Shown here: in pieces, positions 40,556 through 49,661 of the stretch
How positions within the stretch are numbered: the first letter of the stretch is position 1
Layout: each line of letters opens with the position of its first letter
Assembly: GCF_019263705.2 (NCBI RefSeq)
Contig: NZ_JADQDK010000001.1
Coordinates: 3,782,001 to 3,846,000 of the forward strand
Length of the DNA: 64,000 nucleotides
Source of the DNA: Pseudonocardia abyssalis
GTDB taxonomy: Bacteria > Actinomycetota > Actinomycetes > Mycobacteriales > Pseudonocardiaceae
Reading direction: 5' to 3'
Notes under the pieces: generated by a model
Told to the model about the DNA's origin: nothing
Databases searched by the model: none
Seen by the model: the letters and a program-made list of their open reading frames with translations, nothing else
Made by a program: the position numbers and the translations under genes

Positions 40556-42271
40556 GTGCCGTCGCAGACCCGGAAGCTCTCGCGTCCAGCCGTCGTCGCT
40601 CTCGTCGCCGTCCTGGTCCTGGTCGTGGCCGGGATCGTCGCGCTGGAGGTGCGCAACGTGCGCGGTTCCGCGCCGGTCGCCGGCGGCGAACCGGTGCCGG
40701 TGCGGATCGTCGCGTTCAACGACCTGCACGGGAACCTGGAGCCGCCGTCGGGCTCGTCCGGCGAGGTCGACGACGCCGCGGGCACGTCCGTGGAGGCGGG
40801 CGGTGCGGCCTACCTCGCCGCGCACGTCGCGCGGCTGCGGGCCGAGGCCGCGAACACGGTCCTGCTGTCGTCCGGCGACAACGTCGGCGCCTCCCCCGTC
40901 GCCTCGGCGCTGTTCCACGACGAGCCCACGATCGAGGTCCTCGACGCGCTCGGGGTGGCCGCGAGCACCGTCGGCAACCACGAGTTCGACGAGGGCTCCA
41001 CCGAGCTGCGGCGGCTGCAGGACGGCGGCTGCCACCCCGTCGACGGCTGCGTCTTCCGCCCCGACTTCGACGGCGCGTCGTTCCCGTTCCTCGGCGCCAA
41101 CGTGCTCGACACCGCGGGCGCACCGGCCCTGCCGACGAGCACGGTCGTCGAGGTGGGCGGGGTCCGGATCGGCGTCATCGGGGTGACGCTGCGCGAGCTG
41201 CCGACCGTCGTCACCGCCGAGGCGGTGGCCGGCCTGACCTTCGGCGACGAGATCGCCGCCACCGACGCCGCGTCGGCCGAGCTGACCGCCCAGGGCGTCG
41301 CCGCGCAGGTGCTGCTCGTGCACCAGGGCGACGAGGGGGCGGGCGGCGGCCCGTCCGACTGCTCCGTCGAGCCCGGCGGCGCGGGCTCGGCGATCGCGCG
41401 GGGCGTGGGTGCCGACGTCGACGCCGTGTTCACCGCACACACCCACCAGCAGTACGTCTGTGCGCAGCCCGACCCGGCCGGGAACCCGCGCCCGCTGGTG
41501 CAGGGCCTGTCGTTCGGGCGGCTGCTGTCGGTGCTCGACCTGGTCGTCGACCCCACCACCGGCGACGTCGTCCGCGAGAGCACCACCGCCCGCAACGAGG
41601 TCGTCTCCCGCGACGTCGAGCCGGACGCGGCGGTGCAGGCGATCGTCGACGAGGCCGTCACCGACGCCGCGCCGATCGCGGACGAGCCCGTCGGCTCGAT
41701 CACCGCCGACCTGCTGCGCAGCGGCGGGCCGTCGGGCGAGACCCCGCTCGGCGACGTCATCGCCGACGCCCAGCTCGCCGCCACCCGCGACGCCGGCGCC
41801 CGGGTCGCGATCACCAACCCCGGCGGGATCCGCGCCGACCTCCCGTTCGCCCCCGACGGCGTCGTCACCTACGGCGAGGCGTTCACGGTGCAGCCGTTCG
41901 GCAACATCATGCAGATCATCACGCTCACCGGCGCCCAGCTCGACGCGGTGCTGGAGCAGCAGTGGGCGGGTCAGTCGAGCCCGCGGATCCTGCAGATCTC
42001 CTCGACGCTGCACTACAGCTGGTCGAAAGCCGCGCCGGTCGGCGACCGCGTCACCGCGATCACGATCGACGGCGTCCCGGTCGACCCGGCCGCGCCGTAC
42101 CGCGTGGCCGTCAACAACTTCCTCGCCGCCGGCGGCGACAACTTCACCGCGTTCGCCGACGGCACCGACCTCACCGGCGCGGAGATCGACCTCGACGCCC
42201 TGCTCTCCTATCTCGGCGCCAACCCCGGGCTGGCCCCGCCCGCGCAGGACCGGATCACGGTGACGGACTAG
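40556..42271 (+). CDS. Secreted or membrane-anchored 5'-nucleotidase/UDP-sugar hydrolase
   Basis: A 571-residue UshA-family enzyme. A basic start and the hydrophobic segment AVVALVAVLVLVVAGIVALEV make a signal anchor. Metal motifs follow: IVAFNDLHGNLEPP, LLSSGDNVGASP, TVGNHEFDEG and FTAHTHQQYVC. The C-terminal 5_nucleotid_C domain has ITNPGGIRADLPF and NNFLAAGGDNFTAF. It releases nucleosides and phosphate from extracellular nucleotides. It is divergent from the ACT-GNAT gene and converges with the DUF2017 gene by a 4-bp overlap. Confidence 0.9.
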   Translation: MPSQTRKLSRPAVVALVAVLVLVVAGIVALEVRNVRGSAPVAGGEPVPVRIVAFNDLHGNLEPPSGSSGEVDDAAGTSVEAGGAAYLAAHVARLRAEAANTVLLSSGDNVGASPVASALFHDEPTIEVLDALGVAASTVGNHEFDEGSTELRRLQDGGCHPVDGCVFRPDFDGASFPFLGANVLDTAGAPALPTSTVVEVGGVRIGVIGVTLRELPTVVTAEAVAGLTFGDEIAATDAASAELTAQGVAAQVLLVHQGDEGAGGGPSDCSVEPGGAGSAIARGVGADVDAVFTAHTHQQYVCAQPDPAGNPRPLVQGLSFGRLLSVLDLVVDPTTGDVVRESTTARNEVVSRDVEPDAAVQAIVDEAVTDAAPIADEPVGSITADLLRSGGPSGETPLGDVIADAQLAATRDAGARVAITNPGGIRADLPFAPDGVVTYGEAFTVQPFGNIMQIITLTGAQLDAVLEQQWAGQSSPRILQISSTLHYSWSKAAPVGDRVTAITIDGVPVDPAAPYRVAVNNFLAAGGDNFTAFADGTDLTGAEIDLDALLSYLGANPGLAPPAQDRITVTD

Positions 42272-42819
42272 CGGACCTGCATGCGGCTCTGCACCAGTGC
42301 GTCCTGCACGAACGTCAGCCACTGGTAGACCCCGAGGTGCGACGAGCGGGGGTCGTCGGGGTCGAGCTGCTCGGGCATGTCCTCGCTGACGTCGAGCGCC
42401 GTGCCCAGCGCGAGGCGGACGTCGTTGAGGGCGGCGAGCCAGGCGTCGGCCTGCTCGACCGTCAGCTCGATCTTCCCGCCCGACTCGGGCAGCGTGTCGA
42501 GCACGAGCGTGGCCGCGGCGTCCTTGGCCTCGATCAGCTCCGGCTCGTGCAGCGAGCGCAGACCGGCGGCGAGGTCGGCGTCCTCGGTGGTGAAGTCGGG
42601 CAGCAGCCGGGCCAGCACGCGGTCGTCGGGGCGCGTCGACGGGCCGGTGCGGATGCCGGTGATCATCGCGAGCTCGTCGGTCGGGTTCTGCTCGACGCGC
42701 CCGGCGAGCATCTGCTTCACCTCGGCGACGAGCCCGCGCAGCACCGCGGCCTCCTGCGCCTCCAGCGACGCGACGAGCCGCACCTTCGACCCGCGACCGG
42801 ACTTCTTCCACCCGTTCAT
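42268..42819 (-). CDS. DUF2017-family protein
   Basis: A 183-residue protein with the family's patterns LEAQEAAVLRGLVAEVKQML, RLLPDFTTEDADLAAGLRSL and LGVYQWLTFVQDALVQS. DUF2017 genes are regularly placed beside clpS in actinobacteria; function is unknown. The ATG at 42819 directly follows the clpS stop with no gap, so the two are translated together. Confidence 0.88.
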   Translation of the reverse strand: MNGWKKSGRGSKVRLVASLEAQEAAVLRGLVAEVKQMLAGRVEQNPTDELAMITGIRTGPSTRPDDRVLARLLPDFTTEDADLAAGLRSLHEPELIEAKDAAATLVLDTLPESGGKIELTVEQADAWLAALNDVRLALGTALDVSEDMPEQLDPDDPRSSHLGVYQWLTFVQDALVQSRMQVR

Positions 42820-43119
42820 CTACGACGCCTTCTGCATGGTCGCCCACAGCCCGGCCGCGTGGAGCTTCGCCACGTCCGCCTCGATCTTGTCCTTGTCGCC
42901 CGCCGACACCGCGGCCTTGCCCTTGTGGTGCACGTCGAGCATCAGCGCAGTGGCCTTCGGTTCGGGGTAGCCGAACAGCTTCTGCAGCACGTAGGCCACG
43001 TAGGACATGAGGTTGACCGGGTCGTTCCAGACGATCGCCTGCCACGGGACGTCACCCGCGACGTCCTCCTCGACCGCGGTGTCCGTCTGCCGAGTGGGGG
43101 CGGGAAGCGGCGCCGTCAT
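42820..43119 (-). CDS. clpS: ATP-dependent Clp protease adaptor ClpS
   Basis: A 99-residue N-end-rule adaptor that brings substrates to ClpC/ClpA. The binding segment [20 protein letters not shown] and the face [13 protein letters not shown] are clear. The ATG at 43119 ([10 protein letters not shown]) has GGGAG close upstream; an ATG at 43128 is possible. It is divergent from pncB, as Rv1331 is from Rv1330c in M. tuberculosis. Confidence 0.92.
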   Translation of the reverse strand: MTAPLPAPTRQTDTAVEEDVAGDVPWQAIVWNDPVNLMSYVAYVLQKLFGYPEPKATALMLDVHHKGKAAVSAGDKDKIEADVAKLHAAGLWATMQKAS

Positions 43120-43156
43120 GTCTCCCATGGTGGCACGGGACATAGGGTGCGTTCCC

Positions 43157-43237
43157 ATGAGGAAGCGTCAGCGACCGGATCATCGGCGCAGCGTGGCCGC
43201 GCAGCGGGCGACCGAGGGCAGCGAGGGAGCACGATGA
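43157..43237 (+). CDS. Possible 26-residue upstream ORF coupled to pncB
   Basis: A short basic frame ([20 protein letters not shown], then GSEGAR) whose stop overlaps the pncB start as ATGA. The TAGGGT box at 43143-43148 ends 8 nt before its ATG, so the transcript may begin at this codon. It could be a leader that sets pncB translation, or simply untranslated leader. Too short for homology. Confidence 0.35.
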   Translation: MRKRQRPDHRRSVAAQRATEGSEGAR

Positions 43238-44529
43238 GTGGTGGCCCGCAGGCGGGCGGGGTCTCGACCGCCCTGCTCACCGACCGCTACGAGCTGACGA
43301 TGGTGGCCGCGGCGCTGGCCGACGGCACCGCCGACCGCAGCTGCGTGTTCGAGGTCTTCGCCCGACGCCTCCCCGACGGGCGCCGCTACGGCGTCGTCGC
43401 GGGCACCGGGCGGCTGCTGGAGTCGATCACCCGGTTCCGTTTCGGCGACGAGGAGCTGGCCGCACTGTCCGGTGTCGTCGACGCCGCCACGCTCGACTGG
43501 CTCGCGGCCTACCGCTTCACCGGCGAGATCGACGGCTACCCCGAGGGCGAGCTGTACTTCCCGGGCTCGCCGATCCTCACCATCCGCGGCACGTTCGCCG
43601 ACGCGGTGATCCTGGAGACGCTCGCGCTGTCGATCCTCAACCACGACTCGGCGATCGCCTCCGCGGCCGCGCGGATGGTCACGGCCGCGGCCGGGCGCCC
43701 GCTGATCGAGATGGGGTCACGGCGCACCCACGAGGCGTCCGCCGTGGCAGCGGCCCGGGCGGCGTACCTGGCCGGGTTCGGTGCCACATCGAACCTGGAG
43801 GCCGGGCGCAGCCACGCCATCCCGACCGCCGGCACCGCCGCGCACGCCTGGATCCTGCTCCACGACGACGAGCTGGGCGCGTTCCGGAGCCAGGTCGAGG
43901 CCCTCGGCGCCGACACGACGCTGCTCGTCGACACCTACGACATCCGCCGCGGCGTCGAGCTGGCCGTGCAGGCCGCGGGCACCGGACTGGGCGCGATCCG
44001 GATCGACTCGGGCGACCTCGGCGAGCTCGCCCGCCAGGCCCGCGAGCAGCTCGACGCGCTCGGCGCCGTCACCACGAGGATCGTCCTGTCCGGCGACCTC
44101 GACGAGTACGCGATCGCCTCGCTGCGCGCCGAACCCGTCGACTCCTACGGCGTCGGCACGTCCGTCGTCACCGGGTCGGGGGCGCCGACGGCGGGGATGG
44201 TCTACAAGCTCGTCGAGGTGGACGGGCGGCCGGTCACGAAGCGCAGCGCGGCGAAGGAATCGCGCGGCGGGGCGAAGTCGGCGGTGCGCCGGTTCAAGCC
44301 GACCGGCACCGCGGTGGAGGAGGTCGTGCACGCGGTCGGCTCCCGCGTCCCGGTCGGGCCGCACGACCGCGTGCTGCCGGTGCCGCTGGTCCGCGGCGGC
44401 GAACCGGTGCCCGACCTGCCGACGCTCGACGAGTCCCGCGAACGCCTGCGCGGCGCGCTGGTGTCGGTGCCGTGGGAGGGCCTCAAGCTCTCGCGCGGCG
44501 AGCCGGCGATCCCCACGGTGTTCGCGTGA
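43234..44529 (+). CDS. pncB: Nicotinate phosphoribosyltransferase
   Basis: A 431-residue NAPRTase for NAD salvage. Motifs: LLTDRYELTMVAAAL at the start, the phosphorylatable His region EMGSRRTHEASAV, GFGATSNLEAGRSHAIPTAG and GAIRIDSGDLGELARQ, then SYGVGTSVVTG. The ATG at 43234 has GGGAG 5 nt upstream. It overlaps the nicotinamidase gene by 4 bp, so nicotinamide to nicotinate to NaMN are encoded together. Confidence 0.94.
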   Translation: MSGGPQAGGVSTALLTDRYELTMVAAALADGTADRSCVFEVFARRLPDGRRYGVVAGTGRLLESITRFRFGDEELAALSGVVDAATLDWLAAYRFTGEIDGYPEGELYFPGSPILTIRGTFADAVILETLALSILNHDSAIASAAARMVTAAAGRPLIEMGSRRTHEASAVAAARAAYLAGFGATSNLEAGRSHAIPTAGTAAHAWILLHDDELGAFRSQVEALGADTTLLVDTYDIRRGVELAVQAAGTGLGAIRIDSGDLGELARQAREQLDALGAVTTRIVLSGDLDEYAIASLRAEPVDSYGVGTSVVTGSGAPTAGMVYKLVEVDGRPVTKRSAAKESRGGAKSAVRRFKPTGTAVEEVVHAVGSRVPVGPHDRVLPVPLVRGGEPVPDLPTLDESRERLRGALVSVPWEGLKLSRGEPAIPTVFA

Positions 44530-45071
44530 CGAGGGCGTTGATCGTCGTCGACGTGCAGAACGACTTCTGCGAGGGCGGCTCACTGGCCGTCGCCGGGGGT
44601 GCCGCGGTGGCCGCCGCCGTCTCCGCGCGGATGGGCGGGTACGACGTGGTCGTCGCCACCCGCGACCACCACGTCGACCCGGGCGACCACTTCTCCGACA
44701 CCCCGGACTTCGTGCACAGCTGGCCGCCGCACTGCCGCGTCGGCACGCCGGGGGCGTCGTTCCACCCGGCGCTCGACGTGGGGCCGGTGCAGGCCGTGTT
44801 CTCCAAGGGCGAGTACACCGCCGCCTACTCCGGCTTCGAGGGCGCCGACCCGTTCGGGGTGACGCTGCGCGACTGGCTCGTCGAGCGCCGCGTCGATGCC
44901 GTGGATGTGGTGGGCGTCGCCACCGACCACTGCGTGCGGGCCACCGCGCTCGACGCCGCGGCGGCCGGGCTCGACACGACCGTGCTGCTCGACCTGTGCG
45001 CGGGCGTCGCCCCGGACTCGACCGCCCGCGCGCTCGACGAGCTGCGGGCGGCCGGAATCTCGGTCTCCTAG
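44526..45071 (+). CDS. pncA: Nicotinamidase/pyrazinamidase
   Basis: A 181-residue cysteine hydrolase of the isochorismatase fold. Triad: Asp9 in VVDVQNDF, Lys94 in VFSKGEYTAAYSGF and Cys136 in GVATDHCVRATALDA; metal site DHHVDPGDHF with PPHC. It hydrolyses nicotinamide to nicotinate, the substrate of PncB just upstream. The GTG overlaps the pncB stop by 4 bp. It converges with the double hot-dog gene with a 4-bp overlap. Confidence 0.93.
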   Translation: MTRALIVVDVQNDFCEGGSLAVAGGAAVAAAVSARMGGYDVVVATRDHHVDPGDHFSDTPDFVHSWPPHCRVGTPGASFHPALDVGPVQAVFSKGEYTAAYSGFEGADPFGVTLRDWLVERRVDAVDVVGVATDHCVRATALDAAAAGLDTTVLLDLCAGVAPDSTARALDELRAAGISVS

Positions 45072-45955
45072 ACCTTCCGCATCCGGAAGGGCTCCAGCGT
45101 CGCCGACAGCTCGACGAGCCCGCCGTCGACCGCCTGCGCGTGGTGGGCGCCGGTCGCCTGCGCGAGCCCGATGCAGCGGGGGCCGTCGAAGAGGCCGCAG
45201 GCGTAGGTGACGGTCTCCGCGTCGAGTTCCAGGACGCCGACGCGCAGCTGGTAGATGCCCGGGTAGTGCACCTCGGCGAGGTACTGGACGGTGAGCGAGC
45301 TGGGCTGCAGGCCGTCGAGCGGGCCGCCCGTCGGGTAGCCGAGGACGTCGAGGTGCAGCTCGGCGAGCGCGTCGAGGTACCAGCCGGCGAGCGCGACGTT
45401 GTTGACGTGGCGGTTGGTGTCGATGTCGCCGAAGCGGGTGCGGATGTCGAGCCGGAACGGGTAGGCCTCGCGGACGACGAGGTCGCGGCCGCTGCGCGGG
45501 GACGGGTCGCCCACCACCCGCAGCCCCTCCAGCGCGGCGCGCACGGGGTCGGGCAGCGGGGTCGGGCCGTCGGCGGTGGCGTGCACGCTGACCGACTCCC
45601 CGGTCGCGACGCACTCCTCGCCCGCGAACACGGCGTAGACGTAGGTGAACGAGGTCGACCCGACGTGCGTGACACCGAGCCCGATGCGGTACTGCCCGGC
45701 CACCCGCAGCGGGGCGAGGACGTCGACGCGGACCGCGGCCAGCAGCAGGCGCATCTCGCCGCTCAGGCGCGTACCGAGGTCGCCGCCGAAGGTGTCGCGC
45801 TCCACGGCGACGCGGGCGTCCTCGAACCAGCGGACGAGGGCGTCGCGCCCGATCCGGCGGCTGGGGTCGAGGTCGCTGTAGCGGGCCGGGTGCTCGACGA
45901 GCACGGGGAACGAGGCGGGTTCGAGGCGCAGCTGCGTGGCGGTCACTTCGTCCAT
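45068..45955 (-). CDS. Acyl-CoA thioesterase with two hot-dog domains
   Basis: A 295-residue protein with two 4HBT-like halves: residues about 15-135 (VEHPARYSDLDPSRRIGRDA) and 150-280 (IRTRFGDIDTNRHVNNVALA). The second half carries the canonical D-x-N-x-H-V-N-N pattern; the first is less conserved. The substrate is probably a fatty acyl-CoA. The ATG at 45955 gives MDEVTATQLRL. Upstream is an inverted repeat and a divergent gap to dinG. Confidence 0.8.
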   Translation of the reverse strand: MDEVTATQLRLEPASFPVLVEHPARYSDLDPSRRIGRDALVRWFEDARVAVERDTFGGDLGTRLSGEMRLLLAAVRVDVLAPLRVAGQYRIGLGVTHVGSTSFTYVYAVFAGEECVATGESVSVHATADGPTPLPDPVRAALEGLRVVGDPSPRSGRDLVVREAYPFRLDIRTRFGDIDTNRHVNNVALAGWYLDALAELHLDVLGYPTGGPLDGLQPSSLTVQYLAEVHYPGIYQLRVGVLELDAETVTYACGLFDGPRCIGLAQATGAHHAQAVDGGLVELSATLEPFRMRKV

Positions 45956-45998
45956 TGTGCCTTCGCTCGAACAGGTGATGGCATCGGCCCCGGACAGC

Positions 45999-46033
45999 CG
46001 AACGCCGCCTGCGGTGGACACAGGCGGCGTTCG
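45999..46033. terminator. 13-bp perfect inverted repeat
   Basis: CGAACGCCGCCTG and CAGGCGGCGTTCG around a 9-nt loop. It lies 44 bp upstream of the thioesterase start. On the minus strand it follows the stop of a possible short frame at 46044. No U-tract on either side. Terminator or operator. Confidence 0.4.
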
Positions 46034-46043
46034 AGGACACGAG

Positions 46044-46247
46044 TCAGCGGGCTACCAGGCGTGCGCGGTCGGCCGTGTGGGTGGTCTCGGCATCGAAGGA
46101 CGGGTGTCGCCGTCCGATGCAGACCCACGGCCTGGTGCCTTCGCGGCGTGCTCCGCGTGGGTACCCGGTGCTCGTGCCGGGAACTGCGACCGGGAGGACG
46201 GATCTTCTCCACCGATCCGGCCTTGGCCTGTCGCCGTTCCGTGACAC
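46044..46247 (-). CDS. Doubtful short ORF upstream of dinG
   Basis: A 67-residue frame from a GTG at 46247 ending GRRHPSFDAETTHTADRARL-VAR. It matches no family I know. Support is only its clean end just before the 13-bp inverted repeat. The 46034-46337 gap otherwise shows just the dinG promoter, so this may be noncoding. Confidence 0.2.
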   Translation of the reverse strand: MSRNGDRPRPDRWRRSVLPVAVPGTSTGYPRGARREGTRPWVCIGRRHPSFDAETTHTADRARLVAR

Positions 46248-46337
46248 GATTTCTACCCGGGTGTGCCCATGGTCACAAGGGGTGTGCGTCGAACGGTTCC
46301 GGTCCGGGTTCCCCCACCGCCGAGTAGCCTCCTCCGG

Positions 46338-48335
46338 GTGCCGGCCAAGACCTCCCTCCCTGGTGTCGCCGAGCTGCTGGAGGCCGCGGTCGATGCCGTC
46401 GGCGGCACCCGGCGCGAGGGCCAGGACGCGATGGTCCAGGCCGTGCGCACCGCCCTGAGCAGCGGCGAGCACCTCGCCGTCCAGGCCGGCACGGGCACCG
46501 GCAAGTCGCTGGCCTACCTCGTGCCCTCGATCCACCACGCGATCGCCAAGGACAGCACCGTCGTCATCTCGACGGCGACGATCGCGCTGCAGCGCCAGCT
46601 CGTCGACCGCGACCTGCCCCGCCTGGCCGCGGCCCTGAAGCCGCTGATCGGGCGCGCGCCGACGTTCGCGATCCTCAAGGGTCGGCGCAACTACCTGTGC
46701 CTCAACAAGCTGCACGGCCCCGACGACGTCGACCCCGAGGACGAGCTGTTCGACCCGTTCGCGGTCTCCGCGATGGGCCGCGCGGTGAAGCGGCTGCACG
46801 AGTGGGCCGACACCACGAAGAAGGGCGACCGCGACGAGCTCGTCCCGGGCGTCACCGAGGCGGTGTGGCGGCAGGTGTCGGTCACCGCGCGGGAGTGCGT
46901 CGGTGCGTCGAAGTGCCCGGTGGGCGACGACTGCTTCGCGGAGCTGGCGAAGGCCGAGGCGGGCAAGGCCGACATCGTCGTCACCAACCACGCACTGCTC
47001 GCGATCGACGCGCTGGAGGGCCGCCCGGTCCTCCCCGAGCACGACGTGGTGGTCGTCGACGAGGCGCACGAGCTGGTCGACCGCGTCACCGGCGTCGCCA
47101 CCGCGGAGCTGACGTCCGGCATGGTCGGCGCGGCCGCGCGGCGCCTCGGCAAGCTCGTCGACCAGGCCGTCGCCGACCGGCTCGCCGAGTCCGGCGAGGG
47201 CCTGGCGATGGTGCTCGACGACCTGCCGCCCGGCCGCTGGGACGCCCTGTCCCCCGCCGCGTCCGGGGTGCTCTCGACGATCCGCGACAGCGCCGGGGAG
47301 TGCCGCCAGTCGCTCGGGCCCGAGCGCAAGGACGACCCCGACGCCGCCGTGGCGCGCAAGCTGGCACTCGCCGCGCTCGACGAGGTGTCCGAGGTCGCCG
47401 TCCGGCTGATCGAGGCGTTCGCCGAGCCCGACCCGTCCAAGCGCCGCGACGTCGTGTGGCTGGGCGAGCAGGGGCCCGACGGCTCCCGGCACAAGGTGCT
47501 GCGCGCCGCCCCGCTGTGGGTGGGCGGGCTGCTGCGCGAGCGGCTGTTCGGCCGGTCGACGGTGGTGCTGACCAGCGCCACGCTGGCGCTGGGCGGCAAC
47601 TTCGACGCGCTGGCCCGGCAGTGGGGCCTGCCGCCGTCGGACGCCCCGTCCGACGAGCTGGGCGCCCCGAAGTGGTCCGGGATGGACGTCGGGTCGCCGT
47701 TCGCACACGCGAAGAGCGGGATCCTCTACGTCGCGAAGCGGCTGCCGCCACCCGGGCGCGACGGCCTCGCCCCCGCCACCCTCGACGAGATCGCCGGGCT
47801 GGTGGAGGCCGCGGGCGGTCGCACCCTGGGCCTGTTCTCGTCCACCCGTGCGGCGAAGCAGGCCACCGAGGCACTGCGCGGTCGGCTGGGCACCCCGCTG
47901 CTGTGCCAGGGCGAGGACTCCACCATGCAGCTGGTGAAGAAGTTCGCCGAGGACGACGCCACGTCGCTGTTCGGCACGCTGTCGTTGTGGCAGGGAGTCG
48001 ACGTGCCCGGCCCGTCGCTGAGTTGCGTGATCATCGACCGCATCCCGTTCCCCCGGCCCGACGACCCCCTCGTCGCGGCGCGGCAGCGCGCCACCGACGC
48101 CCGCGGCGGCAACGGCTTCCTGTCCGTCTCCGCCACCCACGCCGCCCTCCTGCTCGCCCAGGGCGCCGGGCGGCTGCTGCGGGGCATGGACGACCGCGGT
48201 GTCGTCGCCATCCTCGACTCCCGCCTCGCCACGGCCCGCTACGGACGCTTCCTCCGCGCGAGCCTGCCCCCGTTCTGGGAGACCGACGACCGCGACAAGG
48301 TGCACGCGGCCCTGAGGCGCCTGCGCGGAGCCTGA
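46338..48335 (+). CDS. dinG: DinG-family ATP-dependent helicase
   Basis: A 665-residue XPD-like superfamily 2 helicase. Walker A is QAGTGTGKSLAYLVP and the DEAH box VVVDEAHELVDRV. Four cysteines for a 4Fe-4S cluster are in NYLCLNKL, ARECVGASKCPVG and DDCFAELA. The C-terminal motifs are SLWQGVDVPG and LAQGAGRLLRG. It unwinds DNA or R-loops in repair. The GTG at 46338 follows TAGCCT (46325-46330) by 7 nt. In M. tuberculosis dinG (Rv1329c) also neighbours pncB. Confidence 0.93.
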   Translation: MPAKTSLPGVAELLEAAVDAVGGTRREGQDAMVQAVRTALSSGEHLAVQAGTGTGKSLAYLVPSIHHAIAKDSTVVISTATIALQRQLVDRDLPRLAAALKPLIGRAPTFAILKGRRNYLCLNKLHGPDDVDPEDELFDPFAVSAMGRAVKRLHEWADTTKKGDRDELVPGVTEAVWRQVSVTARECVGASKCPVGDDCFAELAKAEAGKADIVVTNHALLAIDALEGRPVLPEHDVVVVDEAHELVDRVTGVATAELTSGMVGAAARRLGKLVDQAVADRLAESGEGLAMVLDDLPPGRWDALSPAASGVLSTIRDSAGECRQSLGPERKDDPDAAVARKLALAALDEVSEVAVRLIEAFAEPDPSKRRDVVWLGEQGPDGSRHKVLRAAPLWVGGLLRERLFGRSTVVLTSATLALGGNFDALARQWGLPPSDAPSDELGAPKWSGMDVGSPFAHAKSGILYVAKRLPPPGRDGLAPATLDEIAGLVEAAGGRTLGLFSSTRAAKQATEALRGRLGTPLLCQGEDSTMQLVKKFAEDDATSLFGTLSLWQGVDVPGPSLSCVIIDRIPFPRPDDPLVAARQRATDARGGNGFLSVSATHAALLLAQGAGRLLRGMDDRGVVAILDSRLATARYGRFLRASLPPFWETDDRDKVHAALRRLRGA

Positions 48336-48418
48336 GTGCGCCTCGCGGCGGCGCGCAGACGTCGTCGCCACGCACGTCCGGCCGTCACGCCCGGCCGCCG
48401 CGCGCACGTCCGGCCGCA

Positions 48419-48534
48419 ACGCGCACGCTCGAGGGTGCGCGTCGGGGCACGAGGTGCGCGTGGGCCCGTCGGGGAGCCGAGCACGCTTCCCACGCGCACC
48501 CCCGACCGTCACGCGCACGCTCGACGGTGCGCGC
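48419..48534. repeat. Two copies of a hairpin repeat upstream of the AbiEi-like gene
   Basis: Copy 1 at 48419-48442: ACGCGCAC, eight bases GCTCGAGG, GTGCGCGT. Copy 2 at 48511-48534: ACGCGCAC, GCTCGACG, GTGCGCGC. Shared core CGCGCAC-n-CTCGA-nn-GTGCGCG. Two related copies occur after the gene. The 48336-48646 gap holds nothing else I recognise beyond related half-copies. Confidence 0.75.
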
Positions 48535-48646
48535 GAGGGGGGACGGTGCGCGCGCGGCGAGGCGGTTATCCACATCGGACCCGGTTGTCCACAGCTGCGG
48601 CGTCGGGGGTTCCGCGGGGTGCGGGCGTCCCACCAGAGTCGTGGCC

Positions 48647-49564
48647 ATGAGCATCCCCCCACTCACCCTCCGCCGTGAGCTCCTGGGCGCGGGCTGGACC
48701 AGTGCCGAGGTGCAGCGGATGCGGCAGTCGGGCGTGCTGAGCCCCGTCCGCCGTGGCAGCTACGTCCGGCCACTCGATCCGCAGCCCGACACCCCGGAGG
48801 CGCAGCACCTCCTCCTGATCCGGGCCACGCTCCCCCACCTCGCACCGGGCTGGGTGCTGAGTCACACCTCCGCAGCAGTGGCCCTCGGACTCCCGGTATG
48901 GGGCCAGGACCTGACCCGGGTGCACGTCTCCCGCGACGGCAGCGGTGGCGGCCGGCTCACCCGCGGGGTGCACCGGCACGTGTCGCCCCTGGTCGAGGAG
49001 GAGGTGACCGTCGTCGACGGGTTGCGGGTCACCACGCCGGCCCGCACCGTCACCGATGTGGCGCGGACGGTGCCGTTCGAGCAGGCGGTGGTGGTCGCGG
49101 ACGCCGCGCTCGCGATGCTGCCGCTGGACCGTCCGGCGCTGCTCGCCGCGCAGACCCGGGCCGAGCTCTGGCGGGGGGCCCCGCAGGCTCTGCGTGCGAT
49201 CCGGTTCGCCGACGGCGGGGCGGGCAGCCCCGGTGAGTCCCGCAGTCGGGTGGCGATGCACCGGGCCGGCCTGCCACCGCCGGTGCTCCAGTACGAGATC
49301 CGGACGGGCGACGGCGCGGTCGTCGGGCGGGTCGACTTCGCCTGGCCGCAGCTACGGACGGTCGGCGAGTTCGACGGGAGGATCAAGTACGGCAGGCTCC
49401 TCGATCCGGGCCGGTCCGTCGGTGACGTGCTCTTCGAGGAGAAGGTGCGCGAGGACGCGATCCGCGCCTGCGGCTGGCGCATGGCCCGCTGGATCTGGCG
49501 CGACATCGGTTCCTTCGACCCGGTCGCGACGCGGCTCCGGCAGTTCTTCACCACCGGCGGGTGA
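48647..49564 (+). CDS. AbiEi-antitoxin/DUF559-like protein
   Basis: A 305-residue protein with two parts. The N-terminal third has an AbiEi-type winged helix (LLGAGWTSAEVQRMRQSGVL, then VRRGSYVRP) and the following VLSHTSAAVALGLPVWG. The C-terminal third, DFAWPQLRTVGEFDGRIKYG and ending EDAIRACGWRMARWIWRDI, looks like a Vsr/DUF559-type nuclease fold. Such proteins are abundant in actinobacteria and often have no AbiEii toxin partner, as here. The ATG at 48647 lacks a clear ribosome site. Hairpin repeats flank it on both sides, suggesting a mobile or phase-prone locus. Confidence 0.75.
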   Translation: MSIPPLTLRRELLGAGWTSAEVQRMRQSGVLSPVRRGSYVRPLDPQPDTPEAQHLLLIRATLPHLAPGWVLSHTSAAVALGLPVWGQDLTRVHVSRDGSGGGRLTRGVHRHVSPLVEEEVTVVDGLRVTTPARTVTDVARTVPFEQAVVVADAALAMLPLDRPALLAAQTRAELWRGAPQALRAIRFADGGAGSPGESRSRVAMHRAGLPPPVLQYEIRTGDGAVVGRVDFAWPQLRTVGEFDGRIKYGRLLDPGRSVGDVLFEEKVREDAIRACGWRMARWIWRDIGSFDPVATRLRQFFTTGG

Positions 49565-49661
49565 GCAGGCGTCGCCCTCGGCCCGGAGGCACACCCGTCG
49601 CCGTCGTGGGTGGCGACGTCGCTCGCCGTCCCCTGCACCCCACGCGCAGGTTCACGCCCGC

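Noticed and set aside
40201..44529. A 1442-codon open frame on the plus strand
   Set aside because: Only its last 431 codons are real (pncB). The rest is a GC-rich shadow of the ACT-GNAT, nucleotidase, DUF2017 and clpS genes.
45967..45982. LexA (SOS) box near dinG
   Set aside because: Only the left half TCGAAC matches; the right half does not, and it lies about 370 bp from dinG.
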